The notes under the pieces were generated by a model, which was given only the letters and a program-made list of their open reading frames with translations, was not told the DNA's origin and searched no databases. A stretch of 64,000 nt of DNA. Origin: CAZOOA01 sp964581355. Lineage in GTDB: Bacteria > Bacillota > Dethiobacteria > DTU022 > UBA8154. The position numbers and the translations under genes were made by a program. Numbering within the stretch: position 1 is the stretch's first letter; each line of letters opens with the position of its first letter. Positions 1 to 8,290 of this stretch are shown in pieces. Location of the stretch: assembly GCA_964581355.1 (NCBI GenBank), contig CAZOOA010000005.1, positions 19,741 to 83,740 of the forward strand, given 5' to 3'.

Positions 1-1
1 C

Positions 2-427
2 CAGGGTGTAGTAGATGAAGAAAAGACCCGCGAACTGGAAAAAAAGATGCGCAGCCAGTCTTTAACCCTGGAGGATTTTTTAGAGCAGCTGCAGCAAGTC
101 AAACAAATGGGCCCCCTGGAAAACCTGGTAGAGATGATTCCGGGTTTAAACAAAGCTGCAGGAAAAGGCCTGGGGAACCTGAGCTTGGATGAAAAGCAGT
201 TGGCCCGCGTGGAAGCAATTATCAACTCCATGACCCGGGAAGAGCGTCAAAAACCTGAAATTATCAACAGCAGCCGCAGGAAACGAATTGCCAGCGGTAG
301 CGGGACTACAGTCCAGGATGTGAACCGGATTTTAAAACAGTTTGAACAGATGAAGAAGTTGATGAAGCAGATGGGTTCCATGGAGAAAGGGAAAGGAAAG
401 AAAAAGAAAGGGTTTTTCCCTTTTTAA
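2..427 (+). CDS. ffh: Signal recognition particle protein Ffh, C-terminal part (5' end outside window)
   Basis: SRP54/Ffh is the GTPase of the signal recognition particle. It binds signal peptides of nascent membrane and secreted proteins and the SRP RNA, and docks with FtsY at the membrane. Only the last 141 residues lie here; the frame is open from base 2 and the NG GTPase domain is upstream of the window. What is visible is the methionine-rich M domain: LTLEDFLEQLQQV, then MGPLENLVEMIPG, the RNA-binding segment SRRKRIASGSGT, and a tail rich in Met and Lys (FEQMKKLMKQMGS). It is followed 45 bp later by rpsP, the usual Firmicutes order. Confidence 0.96.
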   Translation, partial: QGVVDEEKTRELEKKMRSQSLTLEDFLEQLQQVKQMGPLENLVEMIPGLNKAAGKGLGNLSLDEKQLARVEAIINSMTREERQKPEIINSSRRKRIASGSGTTVQDVNRILKQFEQMKKLMKQMGSMEKGKGKKKKGFFPF

Positions 428-472
428 TAGCACATTACATTAATAACACAATACTCAGGAGGTGTATAGCTG

Positions 473-721
473 ATGTCTGTACGGATTCGTTTAAAAAGAA
501 TGGGAGCAAAAAAACGTCCCTTTTATCGGGTGGTTGTTGCCAGCACGAATTCTCCCCGTGATGGGCGTTTTATCGAAGAAATCGGGTACTATAACCCTAC
601 AACTGATCCCAAAACGATTAAGATCGACCAGGAGAAAGCTGAAAAGTGGCTCTCCAAGGGCGCTCAACCTTCAGAAACAGTCAAAACTTTGTTAGCGCAA
701 GCTGGCCTGCAAAGCAAATAA
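473..721 (+). CDS. rpsP: 30S ribosomal protein S16
   Basis: Small-subunit ribosomal protein that helps assemble the 5' domain of 16S rRNA. The 82-residue length and the start MSVRIRLKRMGAKKRPFYR are typical, as is the conserved RFIEEIGYYNP segment. A strong Shine-Dalgarno sequence (aggaggtg) sits before the ATG. It is the first gene of the rpsP-khpA-rimM-trmD-rplS cluster that couples ribosome assembly with tRNA modification. Confidence 0.98.
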   Translation: MSVRIRLKRMGAKKRPFYRVVVASTNSPRDGRFIEEIGYYNPTTDPKTIKIDQEKAEKWLSKGAQPSETVKTLLAQAGLQSK

Positions 722-742
722 ATGCTAGGGGAGTGGTAACAG

Positions 743-973
743 GTGAAGGAAATGGTTGAATACCTGGCAAAGGCCCTTGTCGATTATCCTGATCAGGTTG
801 ATGTAAGGCAGGTTGAAGGTGAGCGTTCCATCATTCTTGAGCTGCGGGTGGCATCGGAAGATATGGGAAAGGTAATTGGAAAACAGGGTCGGATCGCCAA
901 GGCCATCCGTACTGTGGTCAATGCCGCTGCAGTAAAAGAGAATAAAAAGGTAATGGTGGAAATTATCCAGTAA
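743..973 (+). CDS. khpA: KhpA, KH-domain RNA-binding protein
   Basis: Small single-KH-domain RNA-binding protein (YlqC/KhpA family), 76 residues. In Firmicutes KhpA partners with KhpB (Jag/EloR) and is linked to cell elongation and sRNA binding. The KH GxxG loop is visible as VIGKQGRIAKAIRT around residues 46-59. The start is GTG at 743, placed after the ribosome-binding site gggagtgg. It lies 21 bp after rpsP and 11 bp before rimM, the conserved order, so it is probably co-transcribed. Confidence 0.93.
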   Translation: MKEMVEYLAKALVDYPDQVDVRQVEGERSIILELRVASEDMGKVIGKQGRIAKAIRTVVNAAAVKENKKVMVEIIQ

Positions 974-984
974 GGAGCAGAGTA

Positions 985-1500
985 ATGACGTCTCACATGG
1001 TGATTGTTGGAAAAATCCTGGCTCCCTTTGGAGTAAAAGGCGAAGTTAAGGTTTTACCATATTCTGACCACCTGGAGCGTTGTTACCTGTTGAGAAACGT
1101 TAAAATTGAAGGGGCCGGTATTTCTGAATACAGGGAAGTTGAGCAGGCAAGTATCCATAAGAATATATGGCTCCTTCGATTTGCAGATTGCCACACGCGC
1201 GATGAAGCTCTGCGGATGAAAAATGCGCTGGTAAAAATAGACCCTTCCGAAAGGCTGCCTTTGCCTGAAGGAAGCTATTATTTTGACCAGGTTATTGGTT
1301 TGGATGTGTATACTGTGGAAGGAGTTTACCTGGGCCGACTAGAAGATGTGCTCCAACCAGGAGGTAATGACGTTTACCAGATTATAAACGTTCATGATCA
1401 ATCTCAAGTCCTGATTCCAGCTTTAAAAGAAGTGGTGAAAGAAGTTGACCTGGAAAAAGAAATAATGATTATTGAACCGCTACCTGGTCTGCTGGAATGA
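985..1500 (+). CDS. rimM: Ribosome maturation factor RimM
   Basis: 16S rRNA processing factor that binds S19 and helps mature the 30S head. It has 171 residues, the family's usual length. The N-terminal RimM barrel (VGKILAPFGVKGEVKVLPYS) is followed by a PRC-barrel domain from about residue 95 (YYFDQVIGLDVYTVEGVYLG, with LIPALKEVVKEVDLE near the C-terminus). ATG at 985 is preceded by aaggag. It sits between khpA and trmD as in other Bacillota. Confidence 0.96.
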   Translation: MTSHMVIVGKILAPFGVKGEVKVLPYSDHLERCYLLRNVKIEGAGISEYREVEQASIHKNIWLLRFADCHTRDEALRMKNALVKIDPSERLPLPEGSYYFDQVIGLDVYTVEGVYLGRLEDVLQPGGNDVYQIINVHDQSQVLIPALKEVVKEVDLEKEIMIIEPLPGLLE

Positions 1501-1602
1501 TCAACTCTCAGCAGTATGTCCGAAACAACAGGACAGAAACTCTGCTTGTAACAGCACAGGCAAGCGCAGAACCGGGATTCATGATGTAAGGTGTGAAGAG
1601 CT

Positions 1603-2304
1603 TTGAATGTTGATATTGTGTCAGCCTTTCCCAGGATGTTTGAGAGTGTTTTCGGGGAAAGTATTATTAAGCGGACGATAGAAAAAGAACTGGTTGCCAT
1701 CAGGATTTGGGATTTAAGGGATTTCACCTCGGATAAGCATCGGCAAGTGGATGACTGTCCTTTTGGCGGTGGGCCCGGTATGGTAATGAAGCCGGAACCG
1801 TTTTTCCAAGCTGTAGAGTTCATCCAGGATGGGAATAAACACCTGACAAACCGGAGAACTCTATTAATGTCGCCCCAGGGGGCGACTTTTTCCCAGCAAA
1901 AAGCGGTTCAATTGAGCAAGGTGGAACACCTGGTTATTTTATGCGGACATTATGAAGGGGTCGATGAAAGGGTGCGGTTGTCCCTGGTGGACGAGGAAAT
2001 ATCCATCGGTGATTACGTTTTAACCGGGGGGGAACTGGCTGCCATGGTCCTGGTTGATGCTGTAATTCGCTTGCTCCCCGGTGCCTTAAAAGATGCCTCA
2101 CTGGAAGAAGAATCATTTTCCAGCGGTTTGCTGGAGTACCCCCAGTACACACGCCCCCGGGAATATCGAAACATGAAAGTCCCTGACATCTTGCTTTCTG
2201 GGGACCATGAAAAAATTCGAAAGTGGAGAGAGCAAATGTCGCTGCAAAAAACCCGGGAAAGAAGGCCTGACTTGCTATCCAGGCAGGACGGCTATACAGA
2301 ATAA
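1603..2304 (+). CDS. trmD: tRNA (guanine-37-N1)-methyltransferase TrmD
   Basis: Methylates G37 next to the anticodon of tRNAs reading CNN codons, using S-adenosylmethionine, and prevents +1 frameshifting. It has 233 residues. Knotted SPOUT-fold motifs are clear: FGGGPGMVMKPEPFF near residue 53, LILCGHYEGVDERV near 107 and SIGDYVLTGGELAAMVL near 130. The start is TTG at 1603, after tgtgaagag. A 102-bp spacer separates it from rimM, longer than usual, and I see no further gene in it. Confidence 0.97.
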   Translation: MNVDIVSAFPRMFESVFGESIIKRTIEKELVAIRIWDLRDFTSDKHRQVDDCPFGGGPGMVMKPEPFFQAVEFIQDGNKHLTNRRTLLMSPQGATFSQQKAVQLSKVEHLVILCGHYEGVDERVRLSLVDEEISIGDYVLTGGELAAMVLVDAVIRLLPGALKDASLEEESFSSGLLEYPQYTRPREYRNMKVPDILLSGDHEKIRKWREQMSLQKTRERRPDLLSRQDGYTE

Positions 2305-2377
2305 AGCGGCGATTCTATCTCCAGGGCTAAGCCTGAAATGGCGGCAATACTATCAATTGCTATCATGATTAAAAATG

Positions 2378-2406
2378 TTGTTTATAACAATCTTCTGTGG
2401 TATATT
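2378..2406 (+). promoter_or_regulatory. Candidate sigma-A promoter for rplS
   Basis: TTGTTT (2378-2383), a 17-bp spacer and TATATT (2401-2406) lie in the 167-bp trmD-rplS spacer. The boxes are moderate matches to the -35 and -10 consensus. This would give rplS and the following genes their own start in addition to read-through. Confidence 0.5.
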
Positions 2407-2471
2407 TTAGAGATAGGATGATAAACTGGCACGGAAGTGGAAGTTGAAATATAAGAAAGGAGTTAGCTGCT

Positions 2472-2816
2472 ATGGATTTAGTGAAACAAGTAGAAAGTGA
2501 ATATATGAAAGAAGAGGTTCCCTCTTTTGCAGTGGGAGATACGGTAAAAGTTCATTTTAAAGTTATCGAAGGAAACCGTGAAAGAATTCAGGTCTTTGAA
2601 GGTGTTGTGATCAAGAAAAAAGGTGGAGGTATTGGAGAAACATTTACGGTGCGCCGGGTTTCTTATGGTGTTGGGATTGAGCGGGTTTTTCCTCTTCATT
2701 CACCCAAAATTGACAAGATCCAGGTGGCTCGCTGGGGAGATGTCAGGCGTTCGAAGTTGTACTTCTTAAGGCAGCTAAGGGGTAAGGCGGCCCGGATCAA
2801 GGAAAAGAAAAAATAG
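2472..2816 (+). CDS. rplS: 50S ribosomal protein L19
   Basis: Large-subunit protein at the subunit interface. It has 114 residues and family-typical segments: FAVGDTVKVHFKVIEGNRER, QVFEGVVIKKKGGGIGETFT and VRRVSYGVGIERVFPLHSP, followed by a basic C-terminus. The ATG follows a strong aaaggag site. It closes the rpsP-trmD-rplS ribosomal cluster, and a candidate promoter lies in the 167-bp spacer upstream. Confidence 0.98.
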   Translation: MDLVKQVESEYMKEEVPSFAVGDTVKVHFKVIEGNRERIQVFEGVVIKKKGGGIGETFTVRRVSYGVGIERVFPLHSPKIDKIQVARWGDVRRSKLYFLRQLRGKAARIKEKKK

Positions 2817-2862
2817 TTGAGAGCAGATCTTCCAGGTTATTTTGGTTTACGGAGCGTTGTCT

Positions 2863-3447
2863 ATGGAGAATGATTTTTTCAACACAGAAAATGATGCCTA
2901 TAAAGAGCAGTCCAGTCAAAAGAACATGAAAAAAGAAGTGGGCGAATGGGTCCGCTCTATTGTGTTGGCCATCGTTATTGCGGTGGTCATACGCATGTTT
3001 TTTTTCGAAACGTTTCTTGTGGACGGGACATCTATGTTTCCTACACTACAGCATAATGAACGCCTGGTAGTCAATAAAGCGGTTTACTATTTCAGGGAAC
3101 CCCAGGAGGGCGAAATCATTGTTTTTAATTATCAACCAAGGCCTCGCCGGGACTTCATTAAGCGTGTAGTGGCTACGGAGGGGGACACTGTTGAAATTCG
3201 AGACGGGGATCTTCTTGTTAACGATCAAGTGGTTGAAGAACCTTATATCAAAAAGAATTCCATGAGGGACTTTGGCCCCGTCGAAATACCTGAGGAGCAC
3301 CTCTTTGTTTTGGGTGATAACCGCAATAACAGCATGGATAGCCGCGACAAGGAAGTAGGTGCTGTTTCCCTGGAGCAGGTTAGAGGAAAAGCGCTTGTAG
3401 TCTTTTGGCCGCCCTTCGAAGTCAGGGCTTTGGGGGAAGAATCATGA
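2863..3447 (+). CDS. lepB: Signal peptidase I
   Basis: Membrane-anchored serine protease that removes signal peptides from secreted proteins. I place the start at ATG 2863 (194 residues) because ggag lies 8 bp before it; an in-frame TTG at 2842 has no good site. One membrane segment (WVRSIVLAIVIAVVIRMFFF, residues 29-48) is followed by the catalytic Ser57 in DGTSMFPTL, Lys100 in RRDFIKRVVA, and the signature GDNRNNSMDSR near residue 150. The stop overlaps the rbgA start (ATGA). Confidence 0.96.
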   Translation: MENDFFNTENDAYKEQSSQKNMKKEVGEWVRSIVLAIVIAVVIRMFFFETFLVDGTSMFPTLQHNERLVVNKAVYYFREPQEGEIIVFNYQPRPRRDFIKRVVATEGDTVEIRDGDLLVNDQVVEEPYIKKNSMRDFGPVEIPEEHLFVLGDNRNNSMDSRDKEVGAVSLEQVRGKALVVFWPPFEVRALGEES

Positions 3448-4292
3448 GTGGAGAACGCCCTTCCGGTGTGATGCTCAAAGAAGAGAAACGTCTGTTACAG
3501 CACCTCAAGCATGTAGACTTGGTGGTGGAAGCCCTGGATGCACGCCTGCCAAAAACAAGCAGGAACTACCGGTTTTTAAATGCTCTTGCAAGTAAAAAGA
3601 GAGTGGTTTTGTTAAATAAAGCAGATCTGGCGGATCAAGATGTTACGGGTCAATGGATTAACTTTCTGGGAAAAGAACATTGGCCCGTTTTGGCGTTTTC
3701 CAGCAAAACCAATCGTGATCTAAAGCGCTTTGAGTCCCTGCTTATGAAGCAGCGTCCCCAAAATATGAAATTTAAGCGCCCTTTACGGTTAATTGTTGTG
3801 GGCATCCCCAACGTGGGAAAATCATCGGTCATAAACCGCCTGGCACATAAACTGGCTGCGAGAACAGGCAATACACCCGGTGTTACACGGGGGCCTCAGT
3901 GGATCCGCTTGAGAGCAGGCTGGGAGATGCTCGATACTCCAGGCTTGCTTTCACCAAACCTGGACCCTGAAAAAGCTTCCCCTGGGCTGGCTGTTATTGG
4001 GGCCATTAGTCCCCGGGCTTATGATCATGAAACAGTTGCCCAATGGCTGTTGGATTGCCTGCTCCAAAAGGAGCGATACCGCAAGTTATTGCAGGATTAT
4101 TATGGGCTGGAACCTGCTGGGCCCGATGAAGGCACAGAAACTTACCTAAAGCGCATTGGACAATCCCGGAGACTGCTGGGTCCGGGAGGGGATGTTAGTA
4201 AGGAAAAATCATCCCAGGTTTTATTAAAAGATTTTCGGAAAGGAGCGCTGGGGCGCATAACCCTGGAAAGCCCTGGAGATGTAGATGAATAG
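3444..4292 (+). CDS. rbgA: Ribosome biogenesis GTPase RbgA (YlqF)
   Basis: Circularly permuted GTPase needed for late assembly of the 50S subunit. From ATG 3444 (site gggggaag) the protein is 282 residues, the same size as B. subtilis RbgA. The permuted motif order is visible: G4 NKAD at 58-61, then G1 GIPNVGKSS at 120-128, then G3 DTPG from residue 164. The C-terminal ANTAR-like RNA-binding region follows. The start overlaps the lepB stop by 4 bp and the end overlaps rnhB by 8 bp, indicating tight translational coupling. Confidence 0.96.
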   Translation: MSGERPSGVMLKEEKRLLQHLKHVDLVVEALDARLPKTSRNYRFLNALASKKRVVLLNKADLADQDVTGQWINFLGKEHWPVLAFSSKTNRDLKRFESLLMKQRPQNMKFKRPLRLIVVGIPNVGKSSVINRLAHKLAARTGNTPGVTRGPQWIRLRAGWEMLDTPGLLSPNLDPEKASPGLAVIGAISPRAYDHETVAQWLLDCLLQKERYRKLLQDYYGLEPAGPDEGTETYLKRIGQSRRLLGPGGDVSKEKSSQVLLKDFRKGALGRITLESPGDVDE

Positions 4293-5073
4293 TCACAGCC
4301 GAACCAACTTTTCGTCATGGACAGTCAAAGAAATAGAACAATATTTACTGGAGAACCCTGTAATTGACAGCACAGTCATCAGTCAATTACAGAGTGATCC
4401 CAGGAAAGGTGTCCGGGAACGGGTAGCCCGTTACTTTAAACGTCGAAATAATGACCTGAAAGGCCTGGAACGTTTAAACAGGTTAACCCGGAAAGAAAGA
4501 CTGCTTGAGGAGCAAGGCTTTGCCTGTATAGCCGGTGTTGATGAAGCCGGAAGAGGTCCCTTGGCCGGCCCTGTAGTTGCAGCTGCTGTTATTCTCAAAG
4601 AAAAGCCCTATGGTTTATTTAAGTATGTTGACGATTCGAAAAAACTATCCCCGAAAAAAAGAAAAGAGTTGTATGAAACGATAATAAAACATGCTCTTGC
4701 AGTAAATACTGCAGTAATCGGAACAGAGAGAATCGACCAGGTGAACATCTTTCAAGCTTCCCTGGAAGCAATGCACCAATCAATTATCGGCCTTTCTGTT
4801 TCCCCTGATTTTATCCTGACGGATGGTTTTAAAATCCCGGAGTTGAGTATTGCACAAGAGGCGATCAAAGGTGGCGACTCCCTATGTTTATCTATTTCTG
4901 CAGCCTCTATTATTGCCAAAGTAACCAGGGATAAAATAATGGAAGAATACGGTTATTGCTACCAGGGTTATGGTTTTGAGCAAAATAAGGGGTATCCCAC
5001 AGCAGAACACAAAAGAGCGATTAAAGAATTGGGGCCCACACCAATACATAGACGCAGCTTTTCCCTGGATTAG
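4285..5073 (+). CDS. rnhB: Ribonuclease HII
   Basis: Cleaves the RNA strand of RNA-DNA hybrids and single ribonucleotides in DNA. It has 262 residues, with an N-terminal extension of about 75 residues of the kind found in Bacillus RNase HII. The catalytic core begins GVDEAGRGPLAGPVVAAAV with Asp86 and Glu87; further acidic ligands lie in LTDGFK and in the helix SISAASIIAKVTRD. It starts inside the end of rbgA. Confidence 0.96.
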   Translation: MNSHSRTNFSSWTVKEIEQYLLENPVIDSTVISQLQSDPRKGVRERVARYFKRRNNDLKGLERLNRLTRKERLLEEQGFACIAGVDEAGRGPLAGPVVAAAVILKEKPYGLFKYVDDSKKLSPKKRKELYETIIKHALAVNTAVIGTERIDQVNIFQASLEAMHQSIIGLSVSPDFILTDGFKIPELSIAQEAIKGGDSLCLSISAASIIAKVTRDKIMEEYGYCYQGYGFEQNKGYPTAEHKRAIKELGPTPIHRRSFSLD

Positions 5074-5088
5074 TGGGGTGAAGGCTTC

Positions 5089-5478
5089 TTGGAAAAGAAA
5101 ACCGGAGCAAAAGGCTATAAAAAAAGGATTGGGAAAGCGGGAGAAAAGGTCGCCAGGTTGTTTTTGGAACAGGAATGCGGTTGGAAAATTATTGAGCAAA
5201 ATTTCTCCTGCTCCCTGGGTGAAATAGACCTGGTTGCCCAGGATGGCAGTACGGTTGTTTTTGTGGAAGTCCGCTCCACAGGAACTGCTAATTTTGATTT
5301 GGTCGAGGAATCTATCAACTGGCAGAAGCAAAAAAAGATAAAACAACTGGCTTTGTTTTATCTAAAAAAACAGAAGAACCTTGCTGTTCTTTCCTCTCGT
5401 TTTGATGTTCTGCTGGTACAGATCAATCCTGAAACAATGGAAAAACAACGGATCCATTGGATCAAGGACGCTTTTTAG
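5089..5478 (+). CDS. UPF0102 (YraN) family endonuclease-like protein
   Basis: Small conserved protein of the YraN/UPF0102 family, 129 residues, with the restriction-endonuclease-like core: GEKVARLFLEQECG, then CSLGEIDLVAQDGSTVVFVE, which places the acidic residues of an E/D...ExK-type site. Members are usually found beside rnhB and comM, as here, but the cellular role is not established. The start is TTG at 5089, 15 bp after rnhB, with gtgaagg upstream. Confidence 0.88.
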   Translation: MEKKTGAKGYKKRIGKAGEKVARLFLEQECGWKIIEQNFSCSLGEIDLVAQDGSTVVFVEVRSTGTANFDLVEESINWQKQKKIKQLALFYLKKQKNLAVLSSRFDVLLVQINPETMEKQRIHWIKDAF

Positions 5479-5540
5479 AAATCCGGTGGGAATCCTCGGG
5501 ATCTATTGACCACGTGAGGATATCATTCTTAAAGTTCTTT

Positions 5541-5686
5541 GTAACTGCTCAGCGCTATTTGTAAGCGAAGCTGTGGGGACAGTTTTCGCGCTTCCGGAGC
5601 GCAGCGGAGGACCGACAGGGAAAGCGCGAGAACCGTCCCCCTGCTTTGCGGCGTGTTGTGGAATCATATAAGGGCTGAGCAGTTAC
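5541..5686. mobile_element. 146-bp MITE, copy 1 (13-bp TIRs, 8-bp target duplication)
   Basis: A non-coding insertion bounded by perfect 13-bp inverted repeats, GTAACTGCTCAGC (5541-5553) and GCTGAGCAGTTAC (5674-5686). It is flanked by a perfect 8-bp direct repeat AGTTCTTT (5533-5540 and 5687-5694), direct evidence of transposition. The interior is GC-rich and can fold into a long hairpin (ggggacagtttt... against ...gaaccgtcccc). A second copy of exactly the same length lies at 49234-49379. The 5'-GTAA tips and 8-bp duplication are what I recall for IS66-family elements, so an IS66 transposase acting in trans is my guess. The right end supplies the stop codon of the minus-strand gene next to it. 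Confidence 0.9.
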
Positions 5687-6291
5687 AGTTCTTTTAGATC
5701 TGTGGCAATGGCATTTAAATGCCAGAGTATATCCTCAAACGCATCCAGCATTTGTAAGAAAACAGAGGAGGCTTGAGCGGGACAGATGCCCTGGCTTAGC
5801 CTTTCTTCATGCTCGATGGCGTAACGCCGCGAAATAAGCTCGTACTTGTTGGTTTCCTTAAATATATAGCGAAACAGAACAGGGTTCATGTTGACCAACA
5901 AGTCATTCAGGTAGCTATAGATGGCTTTTACCCCCTGGAACAGCTCTTCCATTTCCATGGCTGCAGTATGGGTAAAACGAATATCGTTCTTGTTTTTAAT
6001 CCGGGTGAAGTTAATCAGTTTTTCATGATCAAATTTAAGTTTCTGCATGTGAACTAACAGGGAATACAGCAAAGCGTATTCTTCCCGTGTGATATCATCC
6101 AGTTCCTTTAATTTTTGGGAAAGGGTATTAACAAGCTGGGCGATTTCCCGGTTCTTCTCTTCGGCGCTGCTCAATGCTTCTTCATTGCGATTAATATACC
6201 CTTCAAATGTGTCGTGCATGATTTCATTGGCGCTGGTTGATATATCTTTAAGTAGGTTTACAACATCAACATCATGAAATATCTTGGCCAT
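5683..6291 (-). CDS. Hypothetical PhoU-like all-helical protein
   Basis: A 202-residue protein with no membrane segment or signal peptide and almost entirely predicted helix. Regions such as EEALSSAEEKNREIAQLVNT, LLYSLLVHMQKLKFDHEKL and MEELFQGVKAIYSYLNDLL resemble the heptad pattern of PhoU-type domains, but I cannot assign a function. The start has a strong site (ggaggtgagg before ATG at 6291). It is the only minus-strand gene among plus-strand neighbours on this side. Its TAA stop lies inside the terminal repeat of MITE copy 1, so the original C-terminus may have been slightly different. Confidence 0.75.
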   Translation of the reverse strand: MAKIFHDVDVVNLLKDISTSANEIMHDTFEGYINRNEEALSSAEEKNREIAQLVNTLSQKLKELDDITREEYALLYSLLVHMQKLKFDHEKLINFTRIKNKNDIRFTHTAAMEMEELFQGVKAIYSYLNDLLVNMNPVLFRYIFKETNKYELISRRYAIEHEERLSQGICPAQASSVFLQMLDAFEDILWHLNAIATDLKEL

Positions 6292-6397
6292 AAAGCCTCA
6301 CCTCCCTAAAAAATTATATCATAAAACGGGATATTTTTAAACCTTGTTTGGACAGGACAGGCATTACAGGAACTATCTTGGAAAGGGGATAGGATGA

Positions 6398-7933
6398 ATG
6401 CTTTCAAAAGTGACAACCTGCACTCTGATAGGCGTGGAAGGGCATGAGGTTTTTGTGGAGACGGATATTGCCAACGGCCTGCCCAATTTTAACCTGGTTG
6501 GTTTGGCGGCTCCTTCCATTAAAGAAGCCAGGGAGCGGGTACGGGCAGCAATTAAAAATAGCGGGTTTGAATTTCCAGCCAAAAGAATTACAGTGAACCT
6601 GGCCCCGGCTGATTTAAAAAAGGATGGCTCATCTTTTGACCTGGCTATCGCAGCGGGTATCCTGGCTGCAACGGGACAGGTTCCGCTAACCTCCCTGCAG
6701 GGTAAAATCTTTGCCGGTGAACTGTCCCTTGATGGGCAGTTGCGCAACATCCCCGGTGTTCTTGCCATGGCATTGTCTTTAAAAGAAAACCAGGGCCAGG
6801 GGAACTCCTATTTTTTTGTCCCCAGGGACAATGCCCCGGAAGCCTCCATTGTTAAAGGAGCACAAGCTGTTGGGGTGTCCAGCTTAAGGGAGCTGGCAGG
6901 TCTATTAAGGGGTGAAACTGAATTATCAGCATCTTCGGGGCGAATGGATCCCCCGGATGCCTCAGCAGCAGAACAGATGCAGGTAGACTTTCAGGAAGTA
7001 AAAGGACATCTTACTGTAAAAAGGGCTTTGGAAATAGCTGCAGCCGGGGGACACAACGTTCTGCTGACCGGGCCTCCCGGGACCGGAAAAACAATGCTGG
7101 CAAGAAGAATCCCTACCATCCTCCCGGCCATGACCATGGATGAATGCTTGGAAGTCACCCGGATCCACAGTGTAGCCGGGCTGGTCAAACCCCAACAACC
7201 CCTGCTAACTAGCAGGCCATTTCGCTCTCCTCACCATTCGGCTACTGCAGCCAGTATCCTTGGAGGCGGTCGAATTCCAAAACCGGGAGAAGTGAGCCTG
7301 GCCCACCGGGGCGTATTATTCCTGGATGAATTTCCTGAATACCCCAGGGAAGTATTGGAAGGGCTCCGGCAGCCCCTGGAGGACGGTCAGGTACATATTG
7401 CCCGCTCTGAGCTAACAGTTTCTTTCCCCTGCCAGTTTATGCTGGTGGCATCGAGCAACCCGTGTTACTGCGGTTTTTTCGGGCATCCCAGAAAAGCTTG
7501 CAGCTGTTCCGAATCCCAACTGCGGCGCTATCAGCTCAAATCTTCCGGGCCTCTCATGGACCGGATTGATCTGCACATCGAAGTTCCTCCCATGGAATAC
7601 AGCGAACTGGAGCAGGCTGGAGAAGGTGAAAGCTCTGCTGCCATCAGGACCAGGGTTGAACAGGCGCGAGAGAAACAACGCGAAAGGTTTAGACATATCC
7701 AGGTTGACTGCAACGCTAATATTTCCCACCGTTACCTGAAACAACACTGCTGGTTAAGCGTTGAAGCCCAGGCCATTCTGCGCCGGGCCTTCGATTCACT
7801 ATCTCTGTCCATGAGGGCTCATGACCGGGTAATTAAAGTGGCCCAGACTATTGCCGATTTGGAGTCAGAAAAAGAGATCACCGCCTCACACATTGCAGAG
7901 GCGATTCAATACCGAAATATGGATAGAAATTAA
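6398..7933 (+). CDS. comM: YifB/ComM-family AAA+ ATPase (Mg-chelatase-like)
   Basis: Hexameric helicase-like AAA+ protein; ComM promotes branch migration during integration of transforming DNA. It has 511 residues, full length. The N-terminal domain (VEGHEVFVETDIANGLPNFN) is followed by Walker A GPPGTGKTMLARR near residue 225 and Walker B VLFLDEFPEYPREVLEGLRQ near 305. A cysteine cluster (CYCGFFGHPRKACSC) follows, then the C-terminal Mg-chelatase domain. ATG at 6398 follows ggaaagggg. In relatives it is commonly near dprA; here about 22 kb of metabolic genes separate the two. Confidence 0.94.
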   Translation: MLSKVTTCTLIGVEGHEVFVETDIANGLPNFNLVGLAAPSIKEARERVRAAIKNSGFEFPAKRITVNLAPADLKKDGSSFDLAIAAGILAATGQVPLTSLQGKIFAGELSLDGQLRNIPGVLAMALSLKENQGQGNSYFFVPRDNAPEASIVKGAQAVGVSSLRELAGLLRGETELSASSGRMDPPDASAAEQMQVDFQEVKGHLTVKRALEIAAAGGHNVLLTGPPGTGKTMLARRIPTILPAMTMDECLEVTRIHSVAGLVKPQQPLLTSRPFRSPHHSATAASILGGGRIPKPGEVSLAHRGVLFLDEFPEYPREVLEGLRQPLEDGQVHIARSELTVSFPCQFMLVASSNPCYCGFFGHPRKACSCSESQLRRYQLKSSGPLMDRIDLHIEVPPMEYSELEQAGEGESSAAIRTRVEQAREKQRERFRHIQVDCNANISHRYLKQHCWLSVEAQAILRRAFDSLSLSMRAHDRVIKVAQTIADLESEKEITASHIAEAIQYRNMDRN

Positions 7934-7971
7934 GAAATTAATGGGGTCAGGGCTTGAAATATAAGTTTAGG

Positions 7972-8290
7972 ATGAAAAACCGTGTCTTGCTGCTGTCGTC
8001 CGGGCGACTGGGTAACCCTGTGGAAGGCGCTAAGGTTCCCTCAGGGTCCCCGGGCGGCCTTCCCGGTTTAACTCCCGTCCGGGTCGTTCCCGGCGGCCGA
8101 CGTCCTGTCGGCCGGGACCGCCCGAGAACCTTCGGTCACCAAGCGCCTTTGGCCACAGAGACCAACGTCGCCGGACAAATGCGCCATCTCCCCGGTTAAG
8201 AGGGCGGAGTGTTGAAAACCAGCCCTTCGGCCGCAAGCAAGGTTTTTCATCTCCTGTTGTGGCCCGTAAGGGACGTGGCGGTCAGCATGA
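7972..8290 (+). ncRNA. HEARO/omegaRNA-like structured repeat, full copy 1
   Basis: A GC-rich, ORF-less element nearly identical to 61875-62190, bounded by ATGA on the left (7972-7975) and ATGA on the right (8287-8290). The strand shown folds into nested stems: GTCCGGGCGAC (7998-8008) with GTCGCCGGAC (8167-8176); CTGTGG/AAGGCGCT (8018-8031) with AGCGCCTT/CCACAG (8142-8149, 8153-8158); AAGGTTC (8032-8038) with GAACCTT (8126-8132); GGGCGG (8052-8057) with CCGCCC (8118-8123); and hairpin GGCCGAC/GTCGGCC (8095-8113). The ATGA borders, mobility and complex fold match what I recall of HEARO RNAs, now understood as guide RNAs of IscB nucleases. The family assignment is from memory, not alignment. It begins 38 bp after comM. 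Confidence 0.7.
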
